Assembly: GCA_028826165.1 (NCBI GenBank)
Contig: JAPDFW010000136.1
Coordinates: 752,501 to 816,500, forward strand
Reading direction: 5' to 3'
Source of the DNA: Anaeramoeba ignava
Lineage: Eukaryota > Metamonada > Anaeramoebidae
DNA length: 64,000 nucleotides
Positions within the stretch are counted from its first letter, which is position 1; every line of letters starts with the position of its first letter. Position numbers and translations under genes: made by a program. Under the pieces are notes generated by a model. It saw only the letters and a list, made by a program, of their open reading frames with translations, did no database searches and was not told the DNA's origin. This document shows positions 1 through 12,590 of the stretch, piece after piece.

Positions 1-1
1 C

Positions 2-3000
2 GAAAACCATCACAAAGCCAAAAGAAATCTTCTATTAACATATCTGCAAATGATTATGCAAGAAAATTACAATTTCCTATTTGGGTTGTTTTCAATCCAA
101 AACAAAAAGCAAAAACTGCTTTCTCGAAAACCCAAAAATTCGTTTGTTTTTTCAAGTAAAAATATCCAAGAATTCGAAAAAGAATTGATGAAAGATCAAT
201 GGAAAAGCGCAGCAAATCGTGTTTTCTTCCCAATAAATGAAAAGATTTCGCGAGATATCCAAGAAAACGAAAAAGAGTTTATCAAAATTCAATCGAGCAA
301 CACCTTTCATATGGAAGAATTATTCAATAAAGAATTTCAGGTGAAACAGAAGGAGATTGAATTAATTTCAAAGAAAATTGAAGGTGAAAAGCAAAGTCTC
401 ATTTTGCAAGAAAAACAAAGAAAATTGGAAACAGAAATGAACCAAAAAAATCATTTGAGCTATATACAAAAATTTCAAAACAATGATTGATAATTCGATT
501 ATCGGGAAATATCCTTGGAGTGTAAACGAAATTAGTGTTTTGGATAAGGAATTCAGCAAACAGCAATATTATGCCAAACTTTCTGGAATTGAGGACGAAA
601 TGAGAAGACAAAAAAAATTAAAGTTTTATTCAAAAAATCAAAATCAACATCAAAATCAAAATCAAAATGAAAAAAGAAGGAATTTGATAAAAGTAAATCA
701 ACGATTTCACTCAAAAATAATTGAAATTTCAGATCAATTAACACAAAGTGAAAGTGAAAATGAAAATTTAAATTTAAATGAAAAGGAAAAGGAAAAGGAA
801 AAGGACAAAAAAAGGGAAAGATTCAAGCGATTAGTCATTTTATTTTCAAAACAATGCGAGATGATTTCGAAAACCAAAATAACAAAAGGAAAATTACAAA
901 TTACAGAAAACTCCATTAATTTCTTTGTGAATTTTGATTTAAAGAAAGAAGAAAAAGTAAAAGATTATTTGTGGAAAATTGAAACAATCAAGTTAATCCA
1001 TAAAAGAAGATATCTTTTCAAACATTCGGCGTTGGAAATATTTTTTGAAAACAACAGAAAATACGTCTTTTTGAATTTCCAGACAATGGAAGATCGAAAC
1101 GAAATTTATGAAAGAATTCAAAAACATAGATTAGCCAATATCGATCTATCCAGTTTTAACTATTTTGGAAATGATCCGACTAAATGGATTGAAAAAACCC
1201 AGATGACAAAAAAATGGCAAGAAAGAAAAATATCAAATTTCGAATATATCATGTATCTAAACACAATATCAGGAAGAACATATCACGATATTTCGCAATA
1301 CCCCATTTTCCCATGGATAATTTCAGATTACGAATCGGAAAAAATAGATCTTAACAATATAGATGTATTTAGGGATTTATCAAAGCCAATAGGGATGCAG
1401 TATAACAAGATCATGTATTACTATGAGAATTATGAAATAAATGGAAAGCAAGTAGAATTTGAGTTCAATTACCAAAAGTATTATTCGAATCCAGAAATTG
1501 TTACATCGTATTTGGCAAGATTGGAGCCATTTACTTCAATCTGTTTAAAAGAAAAGTATCCAATATTCAAATCAATTCCTGAAACATGGCAACAAATCAA
1601 AGAGCAGAATAGCCTCGATTTTAATGGCGAGCTTATCCCAGAATTTTTCCATTTACCAGATTTCTTAAGAAAACCCAATATATTTCAACAAAATGAAAAT
1701 GAAAATGAAAAATTGATTTTAAACAAAATTGAAGATGTCGAGCTTCCAAAATGGGCGAAAACACCAGAAGAATTCATTCGAATACAAAAAGAAGCGCTTG
1801 AAGCAGAATATGTTTCAGAGAATCTTGATTACTGGATTGATTTGATATTTGGGTATAAGCAAAAAGGAAAAGAATCTAAGAATGTGCTGAACGTCTTCCA
1901 TCCAAGTTTGTATGAGGAAAATATTGATTTTTCAAAACTAGAACAAATGCAAAAAGAAATCCAAAGAAAAGGACAGATTCCAATCCAATTATTCACACAA
2001 AAGCATCCAAAAAGATTAAAAACAAAGGAACTTCAACAAAAAATTGTTTCATTTTTTGGATGGAAAAATATTTTGTCATCATCAAAATTTATCCATTTGA
2101 CTAAATTAGGGATGCATTCAAATCCAGTTATTTTTACTATTTTCCAAGAAAGTGGAGATGCGCTAATGATTCTCGGAAGCTCTGATAAAATTGTTACAAT
2201 TGATAAAGAAGGAATTATCCAAAAGCACACATTTTCCTTATTTGATTCAAACTCCAAAAACCAAGGCTTTAATTGCGCATTGGAAAAAAAATTGAAAGAG
2301 AAAATTGAGCTTTCCTTCTCAAAGAATTTCAATAATTTCCAAGAATCTATAGGAATTGACACAAATTCTAACTGTATTATTTGTTGTGGGTTTAGTGATA
2401 ATACTTTCAAATTTTTTCAATTTGACGGCTCTAAAATGGTTCAAAGTATTTCAAAACACAAAGATACTGTGAATTGCATATCAAATGATTCCAAATATAT
2501 TGTTACAGGATCAAGAGATACAACAGTAATTGTTTGGGAATTTGATTTAAAAGAAGGGAAAGTAAAAGAAATTCCAAAACATGTTTTTGAACATGAAAAA
2601 GAAGTTAAAAGTGTCGCAATATCCACTGAGTATGATATTGTTTTAAGTGGATCTATTGATGGGAAGTTAATATTCCATTCTTTAAACAAAGGAAAGCATA
2701 TCCAATCCATAATTCTATCAGATCAAAAACCAATTTCAATTATTCAAATCACCAAAGAAGGAAACATTATCACATTTTCAGAAAATTCCAATATTTTAAG
2801 ATTGTTTACAATTAATGGATATTTATTAAAAGAAGCTAAATGTTTACAAAATGTTTATTCCATTTCGATTACTCAAGATTCAAATTTTATTTTTTTAGGA
2901 GGAGAAAATGGAATTTTTGAAATTCGAAATTTATTTGATTTAAATCTTATTCAAAAAGTTGGTTTAGAAGCAAAAATTTATTCAATTTCAATAATTGAAA

Positions 3001-3068
3001 AATCATTTTTAATTATTTTTGGATTAGGAAATGGAGAAACTAAAATTGGTGAATTTATTTTGAAATGA
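2..3068 (+). CDS. PH-BEACH-WD40 protein (neurobeachin/LRBA-like), 5' truncated by window edge
   Basis: The reading frame is open from the window edge, so the N-terminal part lies outside. A charged coiled stretch is followed by a PH-like segment and a BEACH domain (the NFEYIMYLNTISGRTY and QYPIFPW motifs, then LEPFT, IPEFFHLPDFL, WIDLIFGYKQ and NVFHP), then WD40 repeats with GSRDTTVIVWEF. BEACH proteins act as scaffolds in vesicle traffic and autophagy. The usual FHYGTHYS block is replaced by a diverged FNYQKYYSNP. The frame changes by one base near 460-485, where the upstream frame stops at 490 and the downstream frame is already open; the protein family continues across it, so a single-base indel (A-rich run) or sequencing error is likely. 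Convergent with the next gene, 41 bp away. The domain call is firm; which BEACH subfamily is not. Confidence 0.88.
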
Positions 3069-3109
3069 GAAAACAATTTTAATTTTAAAAATGAATTTTA
3101 ATTTTAATT

Positions 3110-4899
3110 TTAATTTTGATTATTAAATTTGTTAATTAATAAATCAAATAAATTTGGATTTGTTTGATTTAATTGAAAATAATCAATTCCAATTTCAATT
3201 TCATCAATAATTTCTTTTGTAATTTTAATTCCTTCTTTAATTTGATTTGAATAAATCCAATATTCAAATATTTGAAATGATTTATTACTTAATTCACTAT
3301 AATCTGTAACTTTATTAGAAGTATCTTCAGTTACAGATAAAAACATTCCTCGATATAATTCACTTCTCATTATTAATATTAATTTAGGAAATTTATATTG
3401 TTTTTCTTTTCTTTCAATTATAAAATCTTTTTCATTTTCATTTAAATAAATTCTTTTCATTGTTTCTTCAATTTTTTCATTGTAATTTATAATTTCTTTA
3501 ATTTCAGAATATAATTTTGGATTTATTTTGGAATTGTTTGAATAAATCATTTCAAATATTTGATTTGATTCTTTAATTGATTTTTTTGAAATAATTTCTT
3601 GAAGTTTTTCATTTTGATTTTGATTTTTTTGATTTAATCTATATTTCAATATTAATTTATGAGCTTCAATTATTTCTCCATTTTCGGTTTTAAATGAAAT
3701 ATTACAAAATTCTTTTCTTCTAAATAAGTTTTATCAAATCTTCTTCAAGATTGGAAAAAGGAGGAGGAGAATAATAAAGAAATGATCTATTATCTCCACA
3801 AGAAATATGATAATTGGAAATTTCTTCATTAAATCTTAATTTAGGAAGTTCAATTTGAATTGGAATTGATTGATAATTTGTATCTTCAGTTCCTAATTGA
3901 CCATATAAATTATTTCCAAATCCAATAACTTTCCCTTTGGATGTTAAAATCAAATTATGTTCATCTCCAACAGAAAAATCAATAAAATTATCATTTTCTT
4001 CAAATAAAGATGATTTGATTTCAGTAAATTCATAAGTATTTTTATTTTTGCCAAGTCCATTATATAGATAATTTCCACATGAATAAAGTTTTCTTTTTCC
4101 ATTTTCATTTTCATTTTCAATCAACATTATTGAATGAAAATATCCACATTGAATATCAATTATTTTGCCTTTTGGAATATTTTGTATTTGGGTTAATTTT
4201 TGGATTTTTATTTCTTTTCTTGATTCTCCTAATCCAATTTGACCATATACATTGTATCCGCATCCAAATAATTCTTGATTTGAATTTAAAAGAAAAACAC
4301 AACTTGAATAATTTCCTGAAAGTATTTTAGAAACATTTTTCATCATTAAAATTGGTTTTTTTGTTTTTTCAAGTGTTTCAGAATCAAAACCAAGTTGGTC
4401 ATATTGATTTAAACCAATTCCATAAGCATTTTGATTTGAAGTTAATAAATAAATTGATTGATATCCAGAAACAATATCTTGAATTATTCTATCATTTGTA
4501 TCTTCAATTAATGATGAAATATTGATAAATTCTTTTGGATTTTTCTGGATTAATATCATTTCCTTTAGCAAATACATTTCCTTCTTTTGTTAAAATAGCT
4601 TCATTTCCCCATCCAACAGTTACTTTTTGAATATTTTCTTCAATTTGGATTTTTTCAGGATTTTGATATGAATCGTTTTCATTTAAATATTCTATTGCTT
4701 TTCCATTTTCAAAAAGGAAAATTGTTGCAAAGCCTCCTGTTACAATTTGTTTAATTTGTTTTTCATTTTTATTTTCATTTTCATTTTCATTTTCATTTTC
4801 ATTTTCAAATTTAAATTGAATTGGTTTTGTTATTTCATCTGGTTTATTTTTTATAAGAATTGGATATTGATTCCAACCAAAAAATATAATTTCATTCAT
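3110..4899 (-). pseudogene. RCC1-BTB protein, copy A (two frameshifts)
   Basis: Same architecture as the intact copy at 13075-14841: an N-terminal RCC1-like propeller with GxNxxGQLG-type motifs, a first BTB (FCNISFKTENGEIIEAHK) and a second BTB-like part (KDFIIERKEKQYKFPK), ending FDLLINKFNNQN. Three frames are needed. One extra A in a run near 4547 breaks the frame after the third propeller blade, and one inserted base near 3728 breaks it at DLIKL just before the first BTB. The ATG at 4899 gives MNEIIFFGWNQ, like all paralogues. RCC1-BTB proteins are usually adaptors or ubiquitin-ligase substrate receptors, but no partner can be read here. Either a young pseudogene or two homopolymer errors. 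It corresponds to the 57281-59171 copy in the other arm of the inverted duplication. Confidence 0.85.
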
Positions 4900-4931
4900 T
4901 TTTGAAAAGAAAAAAATGAAAAAAATAAATT

Positions 4932-5047
4932 TTGGAATTTTAATTTTAATTTTAATTTTAATTTTAATTTTAATTTTAATTTTAATTTTAATTTTAATTT
5001 TAATTTTAATTTTAATTTTAATTTTAATTTTAATTTTAATTTTAATT
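4932..5047. repeat. (AATTTT)n hexamer tract
   Basis: About nineteen almost perfect copies of AATTTT lie between the start of RCC1-BTB copy A and the end of the next fragment. The same hexamer borders most RCC1-BTB copies in this window. Confidence 0.95.
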
Positions 5048-5048
5048 T

Positions 5049-5425
5049 TTATTTTATTTTCTGAATCTTTCTTTTTCTAAAAAAGGTTTTCTTTTCTTTT
5101 TTTGATTTTGAATTTTGATTATTAAATTTGTTAATTAATAAATCAAATAAATTTGGATTTGTTTCATTTAATTGAAAATAATCAATTCCTGTTTCGAATT
5201 TCATCAATTGTTTCTTGTGTAATTTGAATTTCATCTTTAATTTGATTTGAATAAATCCAATATTCAAATATTTGAAATGATTTATTACTTAATTCACTAT
5301 AATCTGTAACTTTATTAGATTTATCTTCTTTTACAGATAAAAACATTCCTCGATATAATTCACTTCTCATTATTAATATTAATTTTGGAAATTTATATTG
5401 TTTTTCTTTTCTTTCAATAATAAAA
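5049..5425 (-). pseudogene. RCC1-BTB 3' fragment (second BTB only)
   Basis: Only the last third of an RCC1-BTB gene is present: MRSELYRGMFLSV, the DYSELSNKSFQIFEYWIYSNQI segment and the FDLLINKFNNQN tail. A single extra base near 5198 shifts the frame. Homology stops abruptly at about 5425, where the 146-bp satellite begins. The mirrored fragment at 56835-57166 stops at the equivalent place, so the truncation predates the inverted duplication. Confidence 0.85.
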
Positions 5426-6350
5426 TATTTTAATTAATTTATTTCAAAAATGGAATAAAGAATATTAAATAACTAAATTTAAAATTAATTCTATTTTATA
5501 TATTTTATTAATATTTCTTTATTTAAAATAATATAAAATTATTCTCAATATTTTAATAAAATTAATAAAATATTTTAATTAATTTATTTCAAAAATGGAA
5601 TAAAGAATATTAAATAATTAAATTTAAAATTAATTATATTTTATATATTTTATTAATATTTCTTTATTTAAAATAATATAAAATTATTCTCAATAATTTA
5701 ATAAAATTAATAAAATCTTTTAATTAATTTATTTCAAAAATGGAATAAAGAATATTAAATAATTAAATTTAAAATTAATTATATTTTATATATTTTATTA
5801 ATATTTCTTTTATTTAAAATAATATAAAACTATTCCCAATAATTTAATAAAATTAATTAAAATATTTTAATTAATTTATTTCAAAAATGGAATAAAAATA
5901 TTAAATAATTAAATTTAAAATTTAATTTTATTTTTATATTTTAATATTTATTTATTTTATTAATAATATTATAAAACTATTTCAATTTTAATATAATAAA
6001 ATTGAAAAAAAATGGAATAAATATTTTAATAAAGATAAGTATTTAATTTTAATAATAATTTAATAATAATTTAATTTAAATTTATTTTATTTTAATTTAA
6101 TATAATATTTTTATTTATTATATTAATATTTTTAATTATTTATTATTCCAATTTTAATTATAATAAAATATATTAAAAAGTGGAATAAATATTTTAATAA
6201 ATATAAATATTTAATTTTAATAATATTTAATAATGATTTAATTTAAATTTATTTTATTTTAATTTTTAAATAATATTTTTATTTATTATATTAATATTTT
6301 TAATTATTTATTAATTCAATTTTAATTATAATAAAATATATTAAAAATAA
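5426..6350. repeat. Satellite array 1, monomer about 146 bp
   Basis: The marker word TTTCAAAAATGGAATAAA recurs at 5442, 5587, 5742 and 5879 (mean spacing about 146 bp), then in more degenerate form near 6003 and 6180. The sequence is almost pure A/T. From 6350 to 6818 there is unstructured AT-rich sequence with no gene that I can see. Confidence 0.85.
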
Positions 6351-6818
6351 AATTAAAAAATTAAAAAATTTTTAAATAAATTGAATTTAACATGATTGAA
6401 TAAGATAAACTTTCTAAAAAAATAATTTACTAATTATTCTATTTTTGATTTTGATTATAATTTATTAATATTTAAATATTAATTAATAATAAATTTTATT
6501 TGATTTTTTTTATTTTAATATTTTAATTAATGAATTTAAATTTAATTATTATTAATTTCTATTTTCAATTTTTATTTTTATTTATTATATTAAAAATATT
6601 CAATTTTTAAAATTTATTATTTTTTTTTTTTGGATTATTTTTATTAATTAAATTTTTAATAAATATTTTAAATTAAAATTAAATTATTTAAAATTAAATT
6701 TGTTTCTTATTTATTATTTTAAAGAAATTAATTTGATTAAAAGTAAATTAAAATTGAATTAAATTTTGAAAAAAAAATTAAAAAATAAAAGTTTGATTTT
6801 CTTATTATTAATTAATTT

Positions 6819-8472
6819 TTAAATGAAATAAGTTTCAAGTTCATCAACAACCCATGAAGAATAAGAACCAGCTAAATAACTTTTAGCTTCATTTGTTCCA
6901 TAAGTAATTCCATTAGGTGGATTATAACTATAACCAAAATTTGATAAACCAGGTTGTAAATTATAAGATAAACAAAAATCATATCCTCCATCACCAAATG
7001 TTGGACCATAATTTAAATTAGAATAAATTGCATATTGAGGTTGTTTAATTGTAAACTTTGCAGGTATTCTATCTCCTTTATCATTTCTTAATGAAAAAAT
7101 AAATGCATTTGAATCAATAATTCCTCCTGTATTTCCATTAAATCCAACTTGAGTAAAACCTCCAAAAATAAAATTTTGTTTTGTTTTGATAATAACTAAT
7201 GTTTTTCCTTTCCCATCAACTGCTTTATGCCAATTTTGTGAATTAAATCCATCTTTTTTTGCTGAAAATCCTTTTTTCATTTTAGAAAAAAAATCATTAT
7301 CATTTATCCATTCTTGTAATTTATTAACATATTCAATATCTTGAACAATTTCGGAATCTGAAAATGCTTTTTCCAATTCCTTCATTTTCTTTTCATATTC
7401 CAAATCTTTTTGGTATTGATCTCGATATTTATCAAAAATAGGTTTCATATCTTCAACTTCTTTCTTCCATTTCTCTTCAATTTCCTTTTCTTTCTTCTTA
7501 TTTTCAGATTTCAAATTTCGAATATCTGATTCAAATGATTTGATTCTTTTATCTCTTCTTTTAATTTTCTTTTCTTTCTCTTGAATTTTCTTTTCTTTCT
7601 CTTGAATTAATTTTTTTTGATTATCTTGAATAACTTTGTTTTGAATATCAACTAAAAAAGATTTAGGAAAAAAAATCAAATTGTTTTAATTTATCAAAAT
7701 CTTGTTTTGAAATTGAATCTTTATCAAATAATGAAAAAAAAGAATGAAATAATCTTTTCTTTGCATTCATTTTGTGTTCATATTTCCTTAATTTTAATCT
7801 TTTATTTCTTTTTTCAATCCAATTATTTAAAAATTGAAAAAAATCAAATTGAAAAATTTCTTTTTTTTCTTGTTTAAATTGAATAAATTTGATAATTTCT
7901 TCTTTAGTTAAATTGAATAAATTTTCATTATTTTGAATTTGGGAAAAATTTTGATTTATTAATTCAAAACATTTTATTTCAATTTCATTTGAATTTAAAT
8001 TTCGATTTTGGAATAAAAATTGGAAAAAATTTGAATAATTAATTGAATTTGAAATTTTTTTTTGAATAATTTCTTTCAATAAATTTAATTTAAAATAAAT
8101 TGAAATTTCCAATAATTGAATAAGATTTTCTTGATTCTCAAAAGAAATATTTCCATAATAAATATAACTCAAAATTGATTCCATTTCTTTTTTATTAAAT
8201 TGATTTAAAGAAATTTTATTAAGATCATTTTGCCCTTTTAAAAACTCATTAAAAAAAGGAGATCTTGAACATAAAATTGATTTATGAACTTTAATTTCAA
8301 AAGGATTTGATTTATTCTCAACAAAAATTGAAAAATCTTTAAATGAATTTCCATTTAAAAGGTTTGAATAATCTTTAATTAAATTTTTTGTTACTTTTTT
8401 TTCTAAATTTTTCATTTCATTTTCATTTTGATTTTGATTTGCATTTTCAATTTGATCATTATTATTATCCAT
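6819..8472 (-). CDS. BTB-coiled coil-TLDc protein, one homopolymer frameshift
   Basis: Starts at 8472 with a Gln/Asn-rich leader, then a BTB domain (FKDFSIFVENKSNPFEIKVH, SRSPFFNEFL) with a BACK-like helical part, a Lys/Glu coiled coil, and a C-terminal TLDc domain (FSAKKDGFNSQNWHKAVDGK, IIKTKQNFIFGGFT, SNAFIFSLRN, ending SSWVVDELETYFI). TLDc proteins are linked to oxidative-stress protection and V-ATPase regulation; BTB-TLDc fusions are common in amoebae. The frame slips by one in a T8 run near 7672; the diverged right-arm copy (54033-55704) has T7 at this place and reads through. I therefore treat it as one gene with an indel or a read error. Lies in the left arm of the inverted duplication. 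Confidence 0.85.
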
Positions 8473-8879
8473 TTTGTTTTTTGTTTTTTGTTGTTTTTTG
8501 TTTTTTGTTTTTGTTTTTTGGTTTTTAAAAAAAAAGGAAAAAAGGAAAAAAATGAAAAAAAAAATGAAAAAAAAAAGTGGATTTTGAAAATAAATAAAAA
8601 TATAAAAAATAAGAATAAATTTAAATTAATATTTAATTTAATTTTCTTTTTAATTTATTATTTTAAATTAATTTATTAATAAATTATTATTTTTTTTATT
8701 AATTTTTTTTATTAAAAAAAAAGGAAAATTATTTTTAATTTAATTTTTAATTTAATTTTTTTTTTTTTGGAATTTAAAAATTATTAATAAATTTAAATTT
8801 AAAAACAAATTTCTAAATTAATATTAATTCAATTTAATTCAAAAAGATAAAATTTTAATTTCAAAAATCAATTTTCAAA

Positions 8880-9985
8880 ATATTTTTAAATAATAAAATA
8901 TTTAAATTTAAAACAATAAATTATTATTTTTAAACATAAAATTAAATATTAAATTATATTTTTAAATTAATTTATAAATTAAATATTAAATTAAATCTAT
9001 TCCCATTTTTATATTTATATGTTGAATATTGAAATAATAAAATATTTAAATCTAAAACAATAAATTATCATTTTTAATAATAAAATTAAATATTAAATTA
9101 TATTTTTCAAATTAATTTATAAATTAAATATTAAATTAAATCTATTCTCATTTTTATATTTATATGTTGAATATTGAAATAATAAAAATATTTAAATCTA
9201 AAACATTAAATTATTATTTTAATAATAAAATTAAATATTAAATTATATTTATAAATTAATTTATAAATTAAATATTAAATTAAATCTGTTCTCATTTTTT
9301 ATATTTTATATGTTAAATATTTAATAAATAAAATATTTAAATCTAAAACATTAAATTATTATTTTAAACATAAAATTAAATATTAAATTATATTTTTAAA
9401 TTAATTTATAAATTAAATATTAAATTAAACTTATTCTTATTTTTATATTTATATGTTAAATATTTAAATAATAAATTATTTAAATCTAAAACATTAAATT
9501 ATTATTTTAATAATAAAATTAAATATTAAATTATATTTTTAAATTGATTTATAAATTGAATATTAAATTAAATCTATTCTTATTTTTATATTTATATGTT
9601 AAATATTTAAATAATAAAATATTTAAATCTAAAACAATAAATTATTATTTTAATAATGAAATTAAATATTAAATTATATTTTTAAATTAATTTATAAATT
9701 AAATATTAAATTAAATCTATTTTCATTTTTTATATTTATATGTTAAATATTTTAAATAATAAAATATTTAAATCTAAAAACATTAAATTATTATTTTAAT
9801 AATAAAATTAAATATTAAATTATATTTTTAAATTAATTTATAAATTAAATATTAAATTAAATCTATTCCCATTTTTTATATTTATATGTTAAATATTTAA
9901 ATAATAAAATATTTAAATCTAAAACAATAAATTATTATTTTAAACATAGAATTAAATATTAAATTATATTTTTAAATTAATTTAT
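8880..9985. repeat. Satellite array 2, monomer about 144 bp
   Basis: The word CTAAAAC (TTAAAAC in the first unit) occurs at about 8908, 9052, 9198, 9343, 9486, 9629, 9774 and 9919, a spacing of 143-146 bp. Eight units are visible here, against about five in the right arm (53030-53640). The flanks 8473-8879 and 9986-10263 are AT-rich with no gene seen. Confidence 0.9.
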
Positions 9986-10263
9986 ATTATTTCTTTAATT
10001 CTAACTCTTCTAAATTTTTATTTTTTAAATTTAATTTTTTTTTGATTTTGTTATTCAAAAAAATAAAAGAATTAATAATAATTTTAAATAATAATTTTAA
10101 ATAATTTTAATTTATATTTTATATTTTAAATAAATTTATTAAATTAAAACTTAAAAATTAAAAATTGGATTTTGAAATTTTTTTATTCTTTCAAAAATGA
10201 AAAAAATTGAAAAAAAAATCAAAAAATGAAAAAAAAAGGAATTAATTTGGAATTATTTTGGAA

Positions 10264-10737
10264 TTATTTGAAATTAATTGATAATTTTGTTTTTTCTTCT
10301 TTTTTCTCTTCTTCTTTTTTTGGAATTGTTATTGAAAGAAATCCATCTTCAAAAGAAGCATCAGATTTTTCAATTTCAGCTAATTCTGGAAGTTTAAAAG
10401 ATTGTTTGAAACTTGAATAACTTCTTTCACATCTAACTCTCTTTTCTTTTTCATCTTCTTTCTCTTCTTTTTTTACTTCATGTTCTCCAAAAATTGATAA
10501 CATTCTTGATTCTTTATCAAATTCAATATTAATTGATTCTTTTGGAATATGAATTTTTCCAGAAATTTGAATTTCTTTTTCTGTTTCTTTTATTCCAAGT
10601 TGTGCAAATGATTTTGTTTTTCTTTCCAAATTTGAAATCCATAAAGGTTCATCTTTATCAAAAATTGAAAATGAATCTTCTTTAATTGGATTAAACCAAA
10701 AAGGAGAAAATAAAGAAGGATATTTACTAATTGACAT
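10264..10737 (-). CDS. Small heat-shock protein (Hsp20/alpha-crystallin), 157 aa
   Basis: Has the alpha-crystallin core: GKIHIPKESINIEFDKESRM, an acidic-basic loop, then SFKQSFKLPE and a DGFLSITIPKK closing strand. Small HSPs are ATP-independent holdase chaperones that form oligomers in the cytosol. Length is normal for the family and no introns are seen. The upstream 150 bp up to TCGTAAGAGCCTTGATT (10894-10910) are conserved in the right-arm copy, so they may hold the promoter; a GAA/TTC-rich stretch near 10870 could be a heat-shock element, but this is weak. The right-arm copy at 52247-52723 has the same last 100 or so residues. Confidence 0.92.
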   Translation of the reverse strand: MSISKYPSLFSPFWFNPIKEDSFSIFDKDEPLWISNLERKTKSFAQLGIKETEKEIQISGKIHIPKESINIEFDKESRMLSIFGEHEVKKEEKEDEKEKRVRCERSYSSFKQSFKLPELAEIEKSDASFEDGFLSITIPKKEEEKKEEKTKLSINFK

Positions 10738-10950
10738 TTTTTTGTTTGTTTAAAAATTAAAAAAATTTAAAATTTAAAAAGTAAAAAAAAGTAAAAAAAA
10801 AATTTGTAGAATGAAAAATGGAAAAAAAAAAAATTTTTCTTTTCTTTTATTTACTTTTTTTCGTAATATCTTTGAAAGAAAAGTTTTTTTTCGTAAGAGC
10901 CTTGATTATTTATTTATTTTTTTTAATTAATAAAATATAATTATTTTTAA

Positions 10951-11930
10951 GGGGGTAGTTTACTCCATTCAAAATTTTTTTCCTTTTACAAATTTTTTAT
11001 ATTTTTTTCTTCTTTTGTGATATGACAATTAAACTACATGTAAATGATTTCATAAGCGCAAGAAATTCTTTCCTAAGATTTCTTCTTTTCAAAAAAAAAC
11101 AATACCTTTGTGATATGAGTTCCAGATATGGAAAAAAGAAGTCGTTCTTTTTTTCTTATTGTGAACCCGCGGGTTCAAATAAAGATTTGAAAAAATTTTT
11201 TTCTTCTCCTAAATATTCTTCTCAATTGATTTGTTAGTAAATTTGTTCTCAAAATATTATTCTTTTTTGTTCAAATTTTTCCTTTCTCTTCAAAAGAAGG
11301 GAAGTGGAACAAAAACAAATTGTCTGATATAGAATAAAAGGAAAAGCGAGGAATTGTCCAATATATAATAAATCTTTCCAAAATTCCAAAAAGAAACAAT
11401 ATGCATGAATGAAACGAGGTAATCCTTTTAAGATAGTCTGGAAATGATTATAGTAGATCATTTGAAACCAAATTAAGGAATTAAAGGGAAACAATTCATC
11501 TTTCTTCATACAACTTTTTCAAACAATTAACAACAAAGAGCCACATAAAACACTCATTAAATTGTTGAGAAATTGAAGAATTTTTAGAGATTCTCTCCAA
11601 TCTAACTTTCGCTTGTTTCCTTCTACAGAAAGTTCAATCTGCTGATCTTGTCCAATTATTTCGATTTACAATCCGATTTGAAAAGGAAGAAGAAAAAAAA
11701 TGCAAGAACTTGAAGAAAAAAGAAAGAATTCAAACAATAAAAAAGAGAAAAAAAGTGAATCCAAAACCAAAAAGAAATAAAAGAAAAAATCCATTTTTCT
11801 TTTGATAACTATTTTCTGATTTTGAGAAGATTGAATGAAACCGTTTATTTAATTAATGATAAATTTTATTAATTTATTATTGTGATAAAAAAATTTTTCT
11901 TTTAGAATCAATAACAGGTAAACTACCCCC
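10951..11930. mobile_element. 980-bp non-autonomous TTAA-type transposon
   Basis: Bounded by perfect 13-bp inverted repeats, GGGGGTAGTTTAC at 10951-10963 and its complement at 11918-11930, with TTAA directly outside on both sides (10947-10950 and 11931-11934). The other arm of the inverted duplication has the same flanks with a single TTAA (52056-52059), so this is an insertion with target-site duplication. TTAA target choice is typical of piggyBac-like elements. No transposase is encoded: the reading frames inside (11022-11237 plus, 11249-11509 minus) are short and resemble nothing I know. Base composition is clearly less AT-rich than the flanks. A perfect 14-bp palindrome, GAACCCGCGGGTTC, sits at 11163-11176. 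Confidence 0.93.
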
Positions 11931-11934
11931 TTAA

Positions 11935-12590
11935 ATTAAAAAGTATTATTTCAATAATAAATTTAATAATAAAAATATATTTCAAACTTAATTTCAAATT
12001 AAATATTAAATCAAAATTATTTAAAAATTTAAATATAAATTAAATCAAAATATTAATTAATAAAATATAATTATTTTTAAATTAAAAAGTATTATTTTAA
12101 TAATAAAATTAATAATAAAAATATATTTCAAATTTAATTTCAAATTAAATATTAATTCAAAACTATTTAAAAATTAAATATAAATTAAATCAAAATATTA
12201 ATAAATAAAATATAATTATTTTTAAATTAAAAAGTATTATTTTTAATAATAAATTAATTTTAAAAATATATTTTAAACTTAATTTCAAATTAAATATTAA
12301 TTCAAAACTATTTAAAAATTTAAATATAAATTTAATCAAAATATTAATTAATAAAAATATAATTATTTTTAAATTAAAAAGTATTATTTCAATAATAAAT
12401 TTAATAATAAAAATATATTTAAAACTTAATTCCAAATTAAATATTAATTCAAAACTATTTAAAAATTTAAATATAAATTAAATCAAAATATTAATAAATA
12501 AAATATAATTATTTTTAAATTAAAAAGTATTATTTTAATAATAAAATAATTTTAATTTTTTATTAATTTATCTAATAATAAAGAATTTAA
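11935..12590. repeat. Satellite array 3, monomer about 146 bp
   Basis: The word AAAAAGTATT recurs with its G at 11943, 12089, 12234, 12381 and 12527, a spacing of 145-147 bp. The mirrored array is at 51440-52080. From 12591 to about 12870 there is AT-rich single-copy sequence (also present in the right arm), then imperfect AATTTT/GATTTT hexamers up to the RCC1-BTB stop at 13075. Confidence 0.9.

Noticed and set aside
8880-9985. CRISPR-like regular spacing of repeats
   Set aside because: Eukaryotic context, monomers are continuous and repeated over their whole length, so there are no unique spacers and no cas genes.
11163-11185. tRNA B-box-like GGGTTCAAAT
   Set aside because: No A box, anticodon arm or acceptor stem upstream; the word is part of the palindrome.
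11022-11509. Two short frames inside the TTAA element as a transposase
   Set aside because: Only 71 and 86 codons, no DDD/DDE pattern, low-complexity Phe/Lys content; the element is best read as non-autonomous.
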